A stretch of 12,441 nt of DNA from Pseudomonadota bacterium (GTDB lineage: Bacteria; Pseudomonadota; Gammaproteobacteria; Burkholderiales; Burkholderiaceae_C). Below the pieces are notes generated by a model. It ran no database searches. It was not told the DNA's origin and saw nothing but the letters and a program-made list of their open reading frames with translations. Positions 1-7,124 of this stretch are shown piece after piece. A program made the position numbers and the translations under genes. Each line of letters starts with the position of its first letter. The stretch's first letter is position 1. The DNA lies in contig JAEZEB010000170.1 in assembly GCA_023438115.1 (NCBI GenBank), positions 1 to 12,441 on the forward strand, written 5' to 3'.

Positions 1-91
1 GGGTGAGGCCCAGGCCGCCCTTGCGGCGGCGCGGGGCGCGGGCGCGCTCGTCGGGATCGGCGCGCAGGTTCGGGGCGGGATCGGTAACCAT
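1..91 (-). CDS. Possible truncated ORF, N-terminal end only
   Basis: On the minus strand an ATG at 91 opens a frame that stays open for 30 codons to the window edge. It reads MVTDPAPNLRADPDE followed by an Arg/Ala/Pro-rich stretch and KGGLGLT. It would be divergent from ttcA with about 80 bp between starts. The basic, low-complexity N-terminus identifies no family, and there is no well-placed Shine-Dalgarno sequence: the nearest purine run is about 20 nt upstream. A second minus-strand frame in the same stretch is also open, so the coding assignment is uncertain. It could instead be non-coding leader for ttcA. Confidence 0.35.
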   Translation of the reverse strand, partial: MVTDPAPNLRADPDERARAPRRRKGGLGLT

Positions 92-159
92 GCGGGCGAT
101 GCTGCGCCCATTCCCCCCGGGGATCAACCCCCGCGCGGGCGCGCGGGCGGCCCCGGTGC

Positions 160-165
160 GAAAAT
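160..165 (+). promoter_or_regulatory. -10-like hexamer before ttcA
   Basis: GAAAAT lies 7 nt before the ATG at 173, which would put the transcription start at or next to the start codon. No TTG-type -35 is visible at normal spacing, so this is a weak sequence-only call. It is supported mainly by the same arrangement at other genes in the window and by the lack of a Shine-Dalgarno sequence. Confidence 0.35.
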
Positions 166-172
166 GCGGGCC

Positions 173-1093
173 ATGAGCGCCGTCTGGATCGAGAACGAAC
201 CCGCCCCTTCGCAGGAAGATCGCAAGATCGAGCGCGAGAACCACAAGCTGGAAAAGCGCCTGTGCCGCCTGGTGGGCCAGGCCATTGGCGACTACAACAT
301 GATCGAGGCCGGCGACAAGGTGATGGTGTGCCTGTCCGGCGGCAAGGACAGCTACGCGCTGCTGGACATCCTCATGAAGCTGCAGCGGCGCGCGCCGGTC
401 AGCTTCGAACTCGTGGCGGTCAACCTCGACCAGAAGCAGCCGGGCTTTCCGGAGCACATCCTGCCGGAGTACCTGAAGGCGCTGGGCGTGCCCTTCCACA
501 TCGAGGAGCAGGACACCTATTCCATCGTCAAGGACAAGATCCCCGAGGGCAAGACGATGTGCAGCCTGTGCAGCCGGCTGCGCCGCGGCATCCTGTACCG
601 GGTGGCCGACGAACTGGGGGCCACCAAGATCGCGCTGGGCCACCATCGCGACGACATGCTGCAGACGCTGCTGCTCAACATGTTCTTCGGCGGCAAGCTC
701 AAGGGCATGCCGCCCAAGCTCGTCAGCGACGACGGCCGCCACATGGTGATCCGCCCGCTGGCCTACATCAACGAGAAGGACCTGGTGCGCTGGGCCGAGG
801 TGCGCGCCTTCCCCATCATCCCCTGCACCCTGTGCGGCAGCCAGGAGAACCTGCAGCGCAAGCAGGTGGGCGAGATGCTGCGCGAATGGGAGCGCAAGCA
901 TCCCGGCCGGCTCGACAACATGCTGCACGCACTGCAGAACGTCGTTCCGTCCCACCTGGCCGACGGAACGCTCTACGATTACAAAGGTCTCAAGGTGACG
1001 GGCGTGCCCGATGCCGGGGGCGACCGCGCGTTCGACCAGGACGAACTCCCGGCCGCCGGTAGCCTGCCCGCCCTGCAAGTGATCAAGCTCTGA
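173..1093 (+). CDS. ttcA: tRNA 2-thiocytidine biosynthesis protein TtcA
   Basis: TtcA is an ATP-dependent Fe-S sulfurtransferase that converts cytidine 32 of certain tRNAs to 2-thiocytidine in the cytoplasm. Numbering from ATG 173 (306 aa), the PP-loop SGGKDS lies at residues 55-60, after a conserved ENHKLEKRLCR segment. The first cysteine pair is C130/C133 (MCSLCSRLRRG). The GHHRDD motif follows at about 156-161, and the third cluster cysteine is C218 or C221 in PCTLCGSQENLQR. The C-terminal NVVPSHL is also TtcA-like. E. coli TtcA uses C122, C125 and C222, so the [4Fe-4S] ligands are retained. An in-frame ATG at 164 would add three residues. I prefer 173 because it gives the family-like MSAVW start and sits 7 nt after a GAAAAT hexamer. 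There is no Shine-Dalgarno sequence, so the mRNA may be leaderless. A DUF4136 lipoprotein gene follows after 36 bp. Confidence 0.96.
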   Translation: MSAVWIENEPAPSQEDRKIERENHKLEKRLCRLVGQAIGDYNMIEAGDKVMVCLSGGKDSYALLDILMKLQRRAPVSFELVAVNLDQKQPGFPEHILPEYLKALGVPFHIEEQDTYSIVKDKIPEGKTMCSLCSRLRRGILYRVADELGATKIALGHHRDDMLQTLLLNMFFGGKLKGMPPKLVSDDGRHMVIRPLAYINEKDLVRWAEVRAFPIIPCTLCGSQENLQRKQVGEMLREWERKHPGRLDNMLHALQNVVPSHLADGTLYDYKGLKVTGVPDAGGDRAFDQDELPAAGSLPALQVIKL

Positions 1094-1112
1094 GGCGCCC
1101 CGGGGGCGCCTC
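1092..1112 (+). terminator. GC-rich hairpin after ttcA, no U tract
   Basis: A perfect 10-base inverted repeat (GAGGCGCCCC, one base, GGGGCGCCTC) starts inside the ttcA stop codon and ends 6 bases before the Shine-Dalgarno of the next gene. With a realistic loop it makes an 8-9 bp very stable stem. No T run follows, so it is not a canonical intrinsic terminator. It may protect the ttcA 3' end or attenuate read-through into the lipoprotein gene. Confidence 0.45.
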
Positions 1113-1129
1113 GCGTTGGGAGGTGCTCC

Positions 1130-1735
1130 ATGGCGCGAATCGCGCGTTTCGTCTTCGCCGCCTGCGTCGCGGTGTTCCTGGCCGGTTGCGCAACCGGCTA
1201 CCGGCTGGACAACCAGGTCCAGTCCTTTTCCCACCTGCAGGGCCTGCCCGCGCAGCCCACCTACCGCTTCGAGCGGTCCCTGTCGCAACAGGCGGATCCG
1301 GCGCAGCAGGCGCTGGAGGCGCTGGCCGACCCCGCCCTGCACAAGGCGGGGTTGCGCCGTGACGACGCCAATCCGCGCTACAGCGTGCAGGTGACCGCCC
1401 GGGTCAACCGCACCCTGTCGCCTTATTACGACCCCTGGGACGGCTGGGGCTGGGGCGGCGGCTGGGGGGTGGGCCTGAGCGGGCGGCACATGGGGATCGG
1501 CTTCGGAGGTCCCTGGCCGCGCGCCGACTCCTACTGGTTCCAGCGGGAAGTGGCGGTGATCGTGCGCGAACTGGGCAGCAACCGGGTCGTGTACGAGACG
1601 CGTGCCGTCAACGACGGCCCCTTGCTGGACAACCGCGTGGTGCTGCCGGCGATGTTCGAGGCGGCCATGCAGGGCTTCCCCAATCCGCCCCTGGGCCCGC
1701 GCCGGGTCGACATCCAGGTGGGCGCCAACTCCTGA
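1130..1735 (+). CDS. DUF4136 domain-containing lipoprotein
   Basis: This is a predicted envelope lipoprotein of 201 aa and unknown function. The N-terminus (MARIARFVFAACVAVFLAGC) is a short basic n-region, a hydrophobic core and a lipobox LAGC with lipidated C20. Residues +2/+3 are Ala-Thr, not Asp, which favours outer-membrane sorting by the E. coli rule. The rest resembles DUF4136 (Pfam PF13590): YRLDNQVQSF early, YSVQVTARV at about 84-92, a Gly/Trp-rich segment at 99-130, then VAVIVREL and RVVYETRA, and an AMFEAAMQGFPNPP end typical of these proteins. A good Shine-Dalgarno GGGAGG at 1118-1123 fixes the ATG at 1130. It lies 36 bp after ttcA, possibly in the same transcript but with a hairpin between. 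The domain call comes from remembered family pattern. Confidence 0.85.
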   Translation: MARIARFVFAACVAVFLAGCATGYRLDNQVQSFSHLQGLPAQPTYRFERSLSQQADPAQQALEALADPALHKAGLRRDDANPRYSVQVTARVNRTLSPYYDPWDGWGWGGGWGVGLSGRHMGIGFGGPWPRADSYWFQREVAVIVRELGSNRVVYETRAVNDGPLLDNRVVLPAMFEAAMQGFPNPPLGPRRVDIQVGANS

Positions 1736-1751
1736 CCGGCCGCAAGATCGC

Positions 1752-1779
1752 TTGCCGCGCGGGAGCGGCTCCCTACAAT
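1752..1779 (+). promoter_or_regulatory. Sigma70-like promoter of the phosphatase gene
   Basis: TTGCCG at 1752-1757 and TACAAT at 1774-1779 are separated by 16 bp. This is the best -35/-10 pair I see in the window. TACAAT ends 8 nt before the ATG at 1788, so transcription would start at about 1786-1788. This predicts a leaderless or nearly leaderless mRNA, consistent with no Shine-Dalgarno sequence before that ATG. It probably drives the phosphatase, PLP-enzyme and ether-lipid genes together. Confidence 0.65.
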
Positions 1780-1787
1780 GGCGCGGT

Positions 1788-2432
1788 ATGGAAGCCACCC
1801 GCATCATTGCCGTGCGGCATGGCGAGACGTCCTGGAACGTGGATGCCCGCATCCAGGGACAGCTCGACATCCAGCTGAACGACACGGGTCGATGGCAGGC
1901 GCGTCGGGTGGGCCAGGCCCTCTCGTCCGAGCAGCTCGCGGCCATCTACTCCAGCGACCTCGGCCGCGCCCATGAAACCGCCCGCGCGATCGGCGAAGCC
2001 GCCGGCGTGCCCGTGGTGGCGCACCCGGGCCTGCGCGAGCGGCGCTTCGGCGTCTTCGAGGGCAAGACCTTCGACGAGATCCGCGAGACCTGGCCGGAAC
2101 ATGCGCAGAACTGGAAGAAGCGCATCCCCGAATGGGAGCCGCCCGAGGGCGGCGAGTCGCTGCTGCACCTGCGCGAACGCGTCACGCGCACCGTGAGCGA
2201 CCTGGCCGCCCACCATTGCGGCGAGCAGATCGCCGTGGTGGCGCACGGCGGCGTGCTCGACGCGCTGTACCGCGTGGCCACCGGCCAGGAAGTCAACTCC
2301 CCCCGCACCTGGCAGCTGCCGAACGGGGCCATCAACCGCCTGCTGTGGACCCCGGAGGGCTTCACGCTGGTCGGCTGGTCCGACACGCAGCACCTCGAGC
2401 AGCCCGCGATCGATGAAAACACCACTTGGTGA
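1788..2432 (+). CDS. Histidine phosphatase family protein (GpmB-like)
   Basis: A 214-aa member of the histidine phosphatase (phosphoglycerate mutase) superfamily. The RHGET motif at residues 10-14 contains the histidine that is phosphorylated (H11). R60 in the SSDLGRAHETA motif, E84 in LRERRFGVFEGK (the usual acid/base) and H153 in VVAHGGVLDAL complete the active site. The length fits GpmB/CobC-type broad phosphatases. The natural substrate cannot be read from the sequence. The start at 1788 is preferred over upstream in-frame codons because the conserved domain begins there and a promoter -10 lies just before it. The 3' end overlaps the next gene by 20 bp, implying translational coupling. 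A cobalamin or phosphosugar role is possible, but no pathway genes lie nearby. Confidence 0.9.
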   Translation: MEATRIIAVRHGETSWNVDARIQGQLDIQLNDTGRWQARRVGQALSSEQLAAIYSSDLGRAHETARAIGEAAGVPVVAHPGLRERRFGVFEGKTFDEIRETWPEHAQNWKKRIPEWEPPEGGESLLHLRERVTRTVSDLAAHHCGEQIAVVAHGGVLDALYRVATGQEVNSPRTWQLPNGAINRLLWTPEGFTLVGWSDTQHLEQPAIDENTTW

Positions 2433-3594
2433 CGAACTGAAACGCCTGATCGGCCAGAGCGTGGCCGCCATCGACACCCCCGCCCTCGTCGTCGACCTCG
2501 ACGCCATGCAGCGCAACCTGAGCCGCATGGCCGAATTCGCGCGCAAGCACGGCCTGCGCTGGCGCCCGCACGCGAAGATGCACAAGAGCTCCGCCATCGC
2601 CAAGCTGCAGATGCAGGCCGGCGCGGTGGGCGTGTGCGTGCAGAAGACGTCGGAGGCCGAAGCCATGGTGGCCGGCGGCGTCTGCAACGTCTACATCAGC
2701 AACGAGGTGGTCGCGCCGGCGAAGCTCGCCCGCGTGGCCGACCTCGCGCACCAGGTCGCGGCCGAACAGGGCCAGCTCGCGATCGCGGTGGACAGCGTGG
2801 AAGGCGTGCGCCGCCTCGCGCACGAGATGAACGACCGCCGGCGCGGCGGCCAGGCCGCCGTGATCGACGTCTTCGTGGAGCTCGAGGTGGGACAGGGCCG
2901 CTGCGGCGTCACGCCGGGCCAGTCGGCCGTGGACCTGGCGCTGGAGATCCGCAAGCACCCGGCGCTGCGCTTCGCCGGCCTGCAGGCCTACCACGGGCGG
3001 GCGCAGCACCTGCGCAGCCCGCGCGCGCGGCGCGACGCCATCGCCACGGTCGTGCGCGACGTGCGCTTCACGAAGCAGCTGATCGAGGACGAAGGGCTGG
3101 CCGTCGGACTGGTGACCGGCGCGGGCACCGGCAGCATGGTGTGCGAAGCCGCGAGCGGCGTCTACGGCGAGCTGCAGGCCGGGTCCTTCCTGTTCATGGA
3201 TGCCGACTACGCCGCGAACGAGCGCGACGCCGCGCAGCCGCAGTTCGAGCACGCCCTGTTCGTGAAGTCGCAGGTCATGAGCACGGGGCTGATGCACGCC
3301 GTCTGCGACGCCGGCCACAAGAGCCACGCGATCGACTCCGGCCTGCCGCGGGTGCTCGCGCTGGAGCCCACCGGCGAGCTGGAGTACGCCAACGGCGGCG
3401 ACGAGCACGGGATCCTGCGGCCGGCGAGCGGCAACCAGCGCGTGCCGCGGCTGGACGAAACCGTCTGGCTGATCCCGGGCCACTGCGACCCCACCGTCAA
3501 CCTGCACAACGTGCTGGTCGGCGTCACCGGCGGCCTGCAGAAGGGCCGCGTGGACAAGATCATCCGGGTTGACGCCAGAGGCGCGCTGACCTGA
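2413..3594 (+). CDS. D-threonine aldolase / DSD1-family PLP enzyme
   Basis: A 393-aa fold-type III PLP enzyme with an N-terminal alanine-racemase-like barrel and a C-terminal D-serine-dehydratase-like domain. Family members are D-threonine aldolases (D-threonine to glycine plus acetaldehyde), 3-hydroxy-D-aspartate aldolases and D-serine dehydratases. DTPALVVDLDAMQRN opens the barrel. RPHAKMHKS at 51-59 carries the probable PLP lysine K55. YHGRAQHLRSP lies at 193-203 and TGAGTGS near 235-241 is the phosphate-binding loop. The C-terminal GHCDPTVNLH gives the metal pair H357/D359. As I recall, D-threonine aldolase uses His and Asp here whereas vertebrate D-serine dehydratase uses His and Cys, so aldolase is favoured. 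The reading frame begins 20 bp inside the phosphatase gene without a clear Shine-Dalgarno sequence. The ether-lipid gene follows after 19 bp. Exact substrate is unresolved. Confidence 0.9.
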   Translation: MKTPLGDELKRLIGQSVAAIDTPALVVDLDAMQRNLSRMAEFARKHGLRWRPHAKMHKSSAIAKLQMQAGAVGVCVQKTSEAEAMVAGGVCNVYISNEVVAPAKLARVADLAHQVAAEQGQLAIAVDSVEGVRRLAHEMNDRRRGGQAAVIDVFVELEVGQGRCGVTPGQSAVDLALEIRKHPALRFAGLQAYHGRAQHLRSPRARRDAIATVVRDVRFTKQLIEDEGLAVGLVTGAGTGSMVCEAASGVYGELQAGSFLFMDADYAANERDAAQPQFEHALFVKSQVMSTGLMHAVCDAGHKSHAIDSGLPRVLALEPTGELEYANGGDEHGILRPASGNQRVPRLDETVWLIPGHCDPTVNLHNVLVGVTGGLQKGRVDKIIRVDARGALT

Positions 3595-3613
3595 CAAGCG
3601 GGAGAATGGGGGC

Positions 3614-5386
3614 ATGGAACTGTCCCCGAGTCAGGTCATCGTCCTGGCGACTCCCGTTTTCCTGCTGCTGATCGCGGTCGAGTACGCCGTCGGCGTCTGG
3701 CGCGGCCGTAACACCTACCGCCTGAACGATGCCATCAACAGCATCAGCCTGGGCATGCTGAGCCAGGTGACGGCGGTGCTCACGCGCCTGTTCCGCATCG
3801 GCATCTACACGGCCGTGTACGGCGTGGTGTCCGTGTGGCACGCCGACGAATTCTGGACCTCGCCGCTCGGCTGGCTGCTGGCGCTGGTGTTCTACGACTT
3901 CTGCTACTACTGGCTGCACCGCGCCGGCCACGAGGTGGCGGTGTTCTGGGCGGCGCACGTGGTGCACCACCAGAGCCAGGACTACAACCTGTCCACCGCG
4001 CTGCGCCAGACCAGTTCCGGCGCGCTGCTCGGGTGGATCTTCTACCTGCCCATGGCCATCGCGGGCGTGCCGCCCATGGTGTTCGCGGTCGTCGCGCTCG
4101 TCGACCTGCTGTACCAGTACTGGGTGCACACCGAGCAGGTGGGCAAGCTCGGCTGGTTCGACCGCTGGTTCTGCTCGCCGTCCAACCACCGCGTGCACCA
4201 CGCGGTGAACGACCGCTACCTCGATCGCAACTACGGCGGCATCCTGATCGTCTGGGACCGCATGTTCGGCAGCTTCCGCGAAGAAGACGAGAAGTGCGTG
4301 TACGGAACGCGTTCACCCCTGAACAGCTGGGATCCGCTGTGGTCCAACCTGGAGGTGTACTGGGCGCTGGCGAAGGACAGCTGGCATGCGCGCTCCTGGG
4401 CCGACAAGCTGCGCGTGTGGATCAAGCCGCCGGGATGGCGCCCGCCGGACGTCGCCGCGCGCTTTCCCAAGCCGGAGTTCCGCATCGACGCCCTCCAACG
4501 CTACCACCCGCCGATGACGCCGGCGCTGGCTTGGTTCGCCGGACTGCAGTTCGTCGCGATCCTCGCGGGTGTGGCCCTGTTCCTCTGGCACGCTGACCAG
4601 ATGCCGGTGTCGCGTTCGGTCGTGTGGCTGGCCGCGTTGACCGCTTCGCTGTGGGCCGTGGGCGCGGCGATGCAGGGGCGCATCGGCATGCTGGCCGTGC
4701 TGATGATCGAGGCCGGCGCCCTGGCCACGGCGACTTCGGCCGACGGCTGGATCGAGCTGCATCGCGTGTTCAAGCCGCTCGCCATGGTGTTCGCCATCGC
4801 GCTGGTGCTTGCGCGCAGCGAGGGCTTGCGCGCGCGGCGCGGCTTCGACCTGAAGCTCGTGGCTGCCCTGGCGCTGTGCCTCGCCGGCGACGTGTTCCTG
4901 ATGTTTCCCGGTTACTTCATCCCGGGACTCGTGAGTTTCCTGGCCGGCCACCTCTGCTACATCGCCCTGTTCCGCCAGGACGTGCGCTGGTTCGCCAGCG
5001 GCCGCGCGCTCGCCGGCACGCTGGTGGCGGCCGTGGCGATGTACGCGGTGCTGTTCTCCCACCTGCCCCCGGTGCTGAAGATCGCCGTCGCGGCCTACGC
5101 GCTGGTGATCGCCTTGATGGCGGCCCAGGCGATCGGCCGCGCGACGGTGCTGCGCGATCCTGCCTCGGCGACGGTCGCCGCCGGCGCCTGCTTCTTCATG
5201 CTGAGCGACGCGCTGCTGGCGATCAACCGCTTCGCGCAGCCGCTGCCCATGGCGCAGTTCTGGGTGCTGGGCACCTACTACGCGGCGCAGGCGCTGATCG
5301 TGTGCGGCAGCCGGCCGCCCGCCCCGGCGGCCGTCACGGCTTCTTCTTCGCTGCTTCAGCCCGCTCCCGCAGGCGCTGCGCGCTGA
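3614..5386 (+). CDS. Fused AGMO-like ether monooxygenase and YhhN/TMEM86 domain protein
   Basis: A 590-aa multi-pass membrane protein with two parts. Residues 1-260 are a fatty-acid-hydroxylase/sterol-desaturase domain with the di-iron histidine clusters H102-H106 (HRAGH), H115/H118/H119 (HVVHH), H172 (YWVHTE) and H192/H195/H196 (HRVHH). The segments YNLSTALRQ, YQYWVHTE, SNHRVHH and NYGGILIVWDRMFG resemble alkylglycerol monooxygenase (TMEM195), which cleaves alkyl ether bonds of glycerolipids using tetrahydrobiopterin. Residues about 335-565 are a YhhN/TMEM86 domain with KPLAMVF (387-), AGDVFLMFPGYF (D426), AGHLCY (H446) and FFMLSDALLAINRF (D532). Characterised TMEM86 proteins hydrolyse the vinyl ether of lysoplasmalogens. 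GGGAG at 3600-3604 is a usable Shine-Dalgarno for the ATG at 3614. The last 53 bp overlap the convergent rhomboid gene. Domain identity is firm; substrate is inferred. No split or frameshift is visible. Confidence 0.9.
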   Translation: MELSPSQVIVLATPVFLLLIAVEYAVGVWRGRNTYRLNDAINSISLGMLSQVTAVLTRLFRIGIYTAVYGVVSVWHADEFWTSPLGWLLALVFYDFCYYWLHRAGHEVAVFWAAHVVHHQSQDYNLSTALRQTSSGALLGWIFYLPMAIAGVPPMVFAVVALVDLLYQYWVHTEQVGKLGWFDRWFCSPSNHRVHHAVNDRYLDRNYGGILIVWDRMFGSFREEDEKCVYGTRSPLNSWDPLWSNLEVYWALAKDSWHARSWADKLRVWIKPPGWRPPDVAARFPKPEFRIDALQRYHPPMTPALAWFAGLQFVAILAGVALFLWHADQMPVSRSVVWLAALTASLWAVGAAMQGRIGMLAVLMIEAGALATATSADGWIELHRVFKPLAMVFAIALVLARSEGLRARRGFDLKLVAALALCLAGDVFLMFPGYFIPGLVSFLAGHLCYIALFRQDVRWFASGRALAGTLVAAVAMYAVLFSHLPPVLKIAVAAYALVIALMAAQAIGRATVLRDPASATVAAGACFFMLSDALLAINRFAQPLPMAQFWVLGTYYAAQALIVCGSRPPAPAAVTASSSLLQPAPAGAAR

Positions 5387-6998
5387 CCTGCATCTGGCGC
5401 TGCAGGCGCTCCATCTGCGCCTGCGCGTCCGGTCCGGCCTCGCCGCGCCGCATGCGCAGCTCCAGTTCCAGCGCCTCGACGGTGCTGCCCGTGAGCCGCC
5501 CCATGTCCTCGCGCACCTCGGTGCGCGGGTCGCCCTGGCCCAGCGGCAGCGTGATCAGCTCCACGTGCGCCTCGCGCAGTGCCGGCAGGTGCGTGCGTTC
5601 GGTCGCTTCCACGAGCTGTGCCTCCGTCATACGGCCGGCCTTCACCCGCTCGGCGTCCTTCGCCAGTCCCGCGTGCGCTTCCTGCAGGCGCCGCACCACG
5701 CGCTCGAACTTGTCGCCGGTGGCGAACACGGTGCCGTGGTCGACCCGCGGCGAGGGCGTGAGGGCGACGAGCGCGGCCACCACCAGGGCCACCACAACGG
5801 CGCCGCCGGCCGCGCGCGGCAGGCTGCGACCAGTGGCCTGCGATTCGAAGTTGCCCGCCAGCACCCAGGCGAGCCCCGCGCCCGCCACCAGGCCGCCCAC
5901 GTGCGCGGCGTTGTCGATGCCGGCGCGGGTGAAACCGTTGAAGAGCGCATAGGCGAGGAACACGCCTTCGCTCGTCATGATGTTGCGCGTCATCGCCTTG
6001 GGCAGGCGATCGCGATGCCGGTGCGCTGCCAGCAGCACGGCGCCCAGCACGCCGAAGACGGCGCCGGATGCACCTACGGACACCGAGGCCTGCGCGCCGA
6101 AATGCAGGCTCGCGGCGGAACCCATCAGCGCGCTGGCGAAGTACACCAGCAGGAACTGCGCGTTGCCGTACAGGCGCGCGAGCAGCTGGCCCGCGCCCCA
6201 CAGCCCCAGCATGTTCATGCCCAGGTGGATCGCCCCGCCGTGCAGGAAGGTGGCGGTGAGCAGGCGCCAGTATTCGTGGTCGCGCGTGACGGCCCAGGCG
6301 GAATTCGCGCCCCAGCGGAACAGGTCGGCGGAAGAGGGGCGGAAGGCGGACACGCCCATCGCCACGTTGGCGATCCAGACGCCCACGTTCAGGGTGACGA
6401 TGGCGTACAGGGCCCAGGGCGTGGGCGTGCGGCGCAGGAGTTCCTCGGAGAAAGCGGCTTCGAAGCGCGCTTCCTCGGCGCGCGCCTGCACCGCCTGGAT
6501 GGCCTGCCCCGTCGCGCGTTCGGCGAAGGTGCGCTGCGCCGCTTCCACGGCCTCGGCGATCTGCGGCGGCTTCAGCAGCATGAGCGGGATGCGCCGCTCG
6601 GGCTTGCGGCCGCTGAACCAGCGCTTCGTCTTCTCCAGCGATTCGGTGGCGTCGGGCGACAGCGTGATCACCAGCGTGGTGTTGCGCTGCACGACCTCCA
6701 CGCCGAGATCCTGCACGTCCCGCCAGGGGATCGTGCGGCCATTGAGCATCGCGCCGGTGATGCCGCGCGGCCCGATGCGGACCACCCAGTCGCCGGTGAG
6801 GAGGGGCTTGCCCAGAAGCCAGGCGAGGCCGCCGAGGAAGACCGCGCCCCCCAGGCCGATGAACGCCTTGCCGGTCGCCGCCATCAGCACCATCACGCCC
6901 GTGAAGAACAGGAGCACCAGGGTGATGGAGCCCAGGGTGCTGCGCCAGCTCCCCTTGTATTGCCAAACGCCTTCCGTCGCCGCCGTCGTCGTCGCCAC
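5334..6998 (-). CDS. Rhomboid-family intramembrane serine protease with extended N- and C-termini
   Basis: The product is 554 aa from a GTG start at 6998, chosen because GGAGGA (7004-7009) sits 5 nt upstream; an ATG at 7067 in frame lacks such a site. Two hydrophobic segments (about residues 25-62) are followed by a soluble, beta-rich region near 68-150 that resembles a bacterial PH-like module. The rhomboid core spans about 193-385. HGGAIHLGMNM carries H253, H258 and N262, GASGAVFG carries the catalytic serine S311, and NAAHVGGLVAG carries the catalytic histidine H366. A further membrane segment (about 398-413) leads to a charged, helical tail of about 140 residues ending in lysines. Such proteases cut transmembrane helices within the bilayer; the substrate is unknown. 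Its 3' end overlaps the opposite gene by 53 bp. Confidence 0.9.
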   Translation of the reverse strand: MATTTAATEGVWQYKGSWRSTLGSITLVLLFFTGVMVLMAATGKAFIGLGGAVFLGGLAWLLGKPLLTGDWVVRIGPRGITGAMLNGRTIPWRDVQDLGVEVVQRNTTLVITLSPDATESLEKTKRWFSGRKPERRIPLMLLKPPQIAEAVEAAQRTFAERATGQAIQAVQARAEEARFEAAFSEELLRRTPTPWALYAIVTLNVGVWIANVAMGVSAFRPSSADLFRWGANSAWAVTRDHEYWRLLTATFLHGGAIHLGMNMLGLWGAGQLLARLYGNAQFLLVYFASALMGSAASLHFGAQASVSVGASGAVFGVLGAVLLAAHRHRDRLPKAMTRNIMTSEGVFLAYALFNGFTRAGIDNAAHVGGLVAGAGLAWVLAGNFESQATGRSLPRAAGGAVVVALVVAALVALTPSPRVDHGTVFATGDKFERVVRRLQEAHAGLAKDAERVKAGRMTEAQLVEATERTHLPALREAHVELITLPLGQGDPRTEVREDMGRLTGSTVEALELELRMRRGEAGPDAQAQMERLQRQMQVSAQRLRERAEAAKKKP

Positions 6999-7029
6999 GT
7001 CCGTCCTCCGCTGTCTTTCGTTTCGGGGG

Positions 7030-7035
7030 ATCGTA
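7030..7035 (-). promoter_or_regulatory. Possible -10 of the rhomboid gene
   Basis: On the minus strand TACGAT (5 of 6 to TATAAT) lies about 32 nt before the GTG start and upstream of its Shine-Dalgarno sequence. No convincing -35 is seen. It is the only AT-containing hexamer of this kind in the 126-bp gap between the rhomboid gene and ruvB. Confidence 0.3.
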
Positions 7036-7098
7036 GCGGCGGGTGCACGGGCGGTCCTCCCGCGCATGGCAGAGGAGACCGCCGGCCGTGGATTACTT

Positions 7099-7117
7099 CC
7101 GCCGCGGCAGGCGGCGG
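7099..7117 (-). terminator. Hairpin 3' of ruvB, no U tract
   Basis: A 7-bp all-G/C stem (CCGCCGC and GCGGCGG) with a 5-base loop begins 8 bases beyond the ruvB stop codon. It is followed on the minus strand by AAGTAATCC rather than a U tract. It may mark the end of the ruvAB transcript, but it is not a canonical intrinsic terminator, and simple GC richness could produce it by chance. Confidence 0.3.
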
Positions 7118-7124
7118 CGCGACG

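Noticed and set aside
1092..1112. A canonical intrinsic terminator after ttcA
   Set aside because: The stem is strong but no T run follows, so I list it only as a hairpin with reduced confidence.
1602..1787. An N-terminal extension of the phosphatase to 276 residues
   Set aside because: The extra residues are Arg/Pro/Cys-rich translation of the out-of-frame DUF4136 3' end, and the promoter -10 lies within them.
3569..3574. TTGACG as a -35 box for the ether-lipid gene
   Set aside because: It is a perfect-looking hexamer, but the nearest -10-like sequence (GAGAAT at 3602) is 27 bp away, too far for a sigma70 promoter; it lies in aldolase coding sequence.
2362..3615. A 417-codon minus-strand frame opposite the D-threonine aldolase gene
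   Set aside because: It is full of His/Val/Ala low complexity and lies entirely opposite a gene with conserved PLP and metal motifs; it is a shadow frame.
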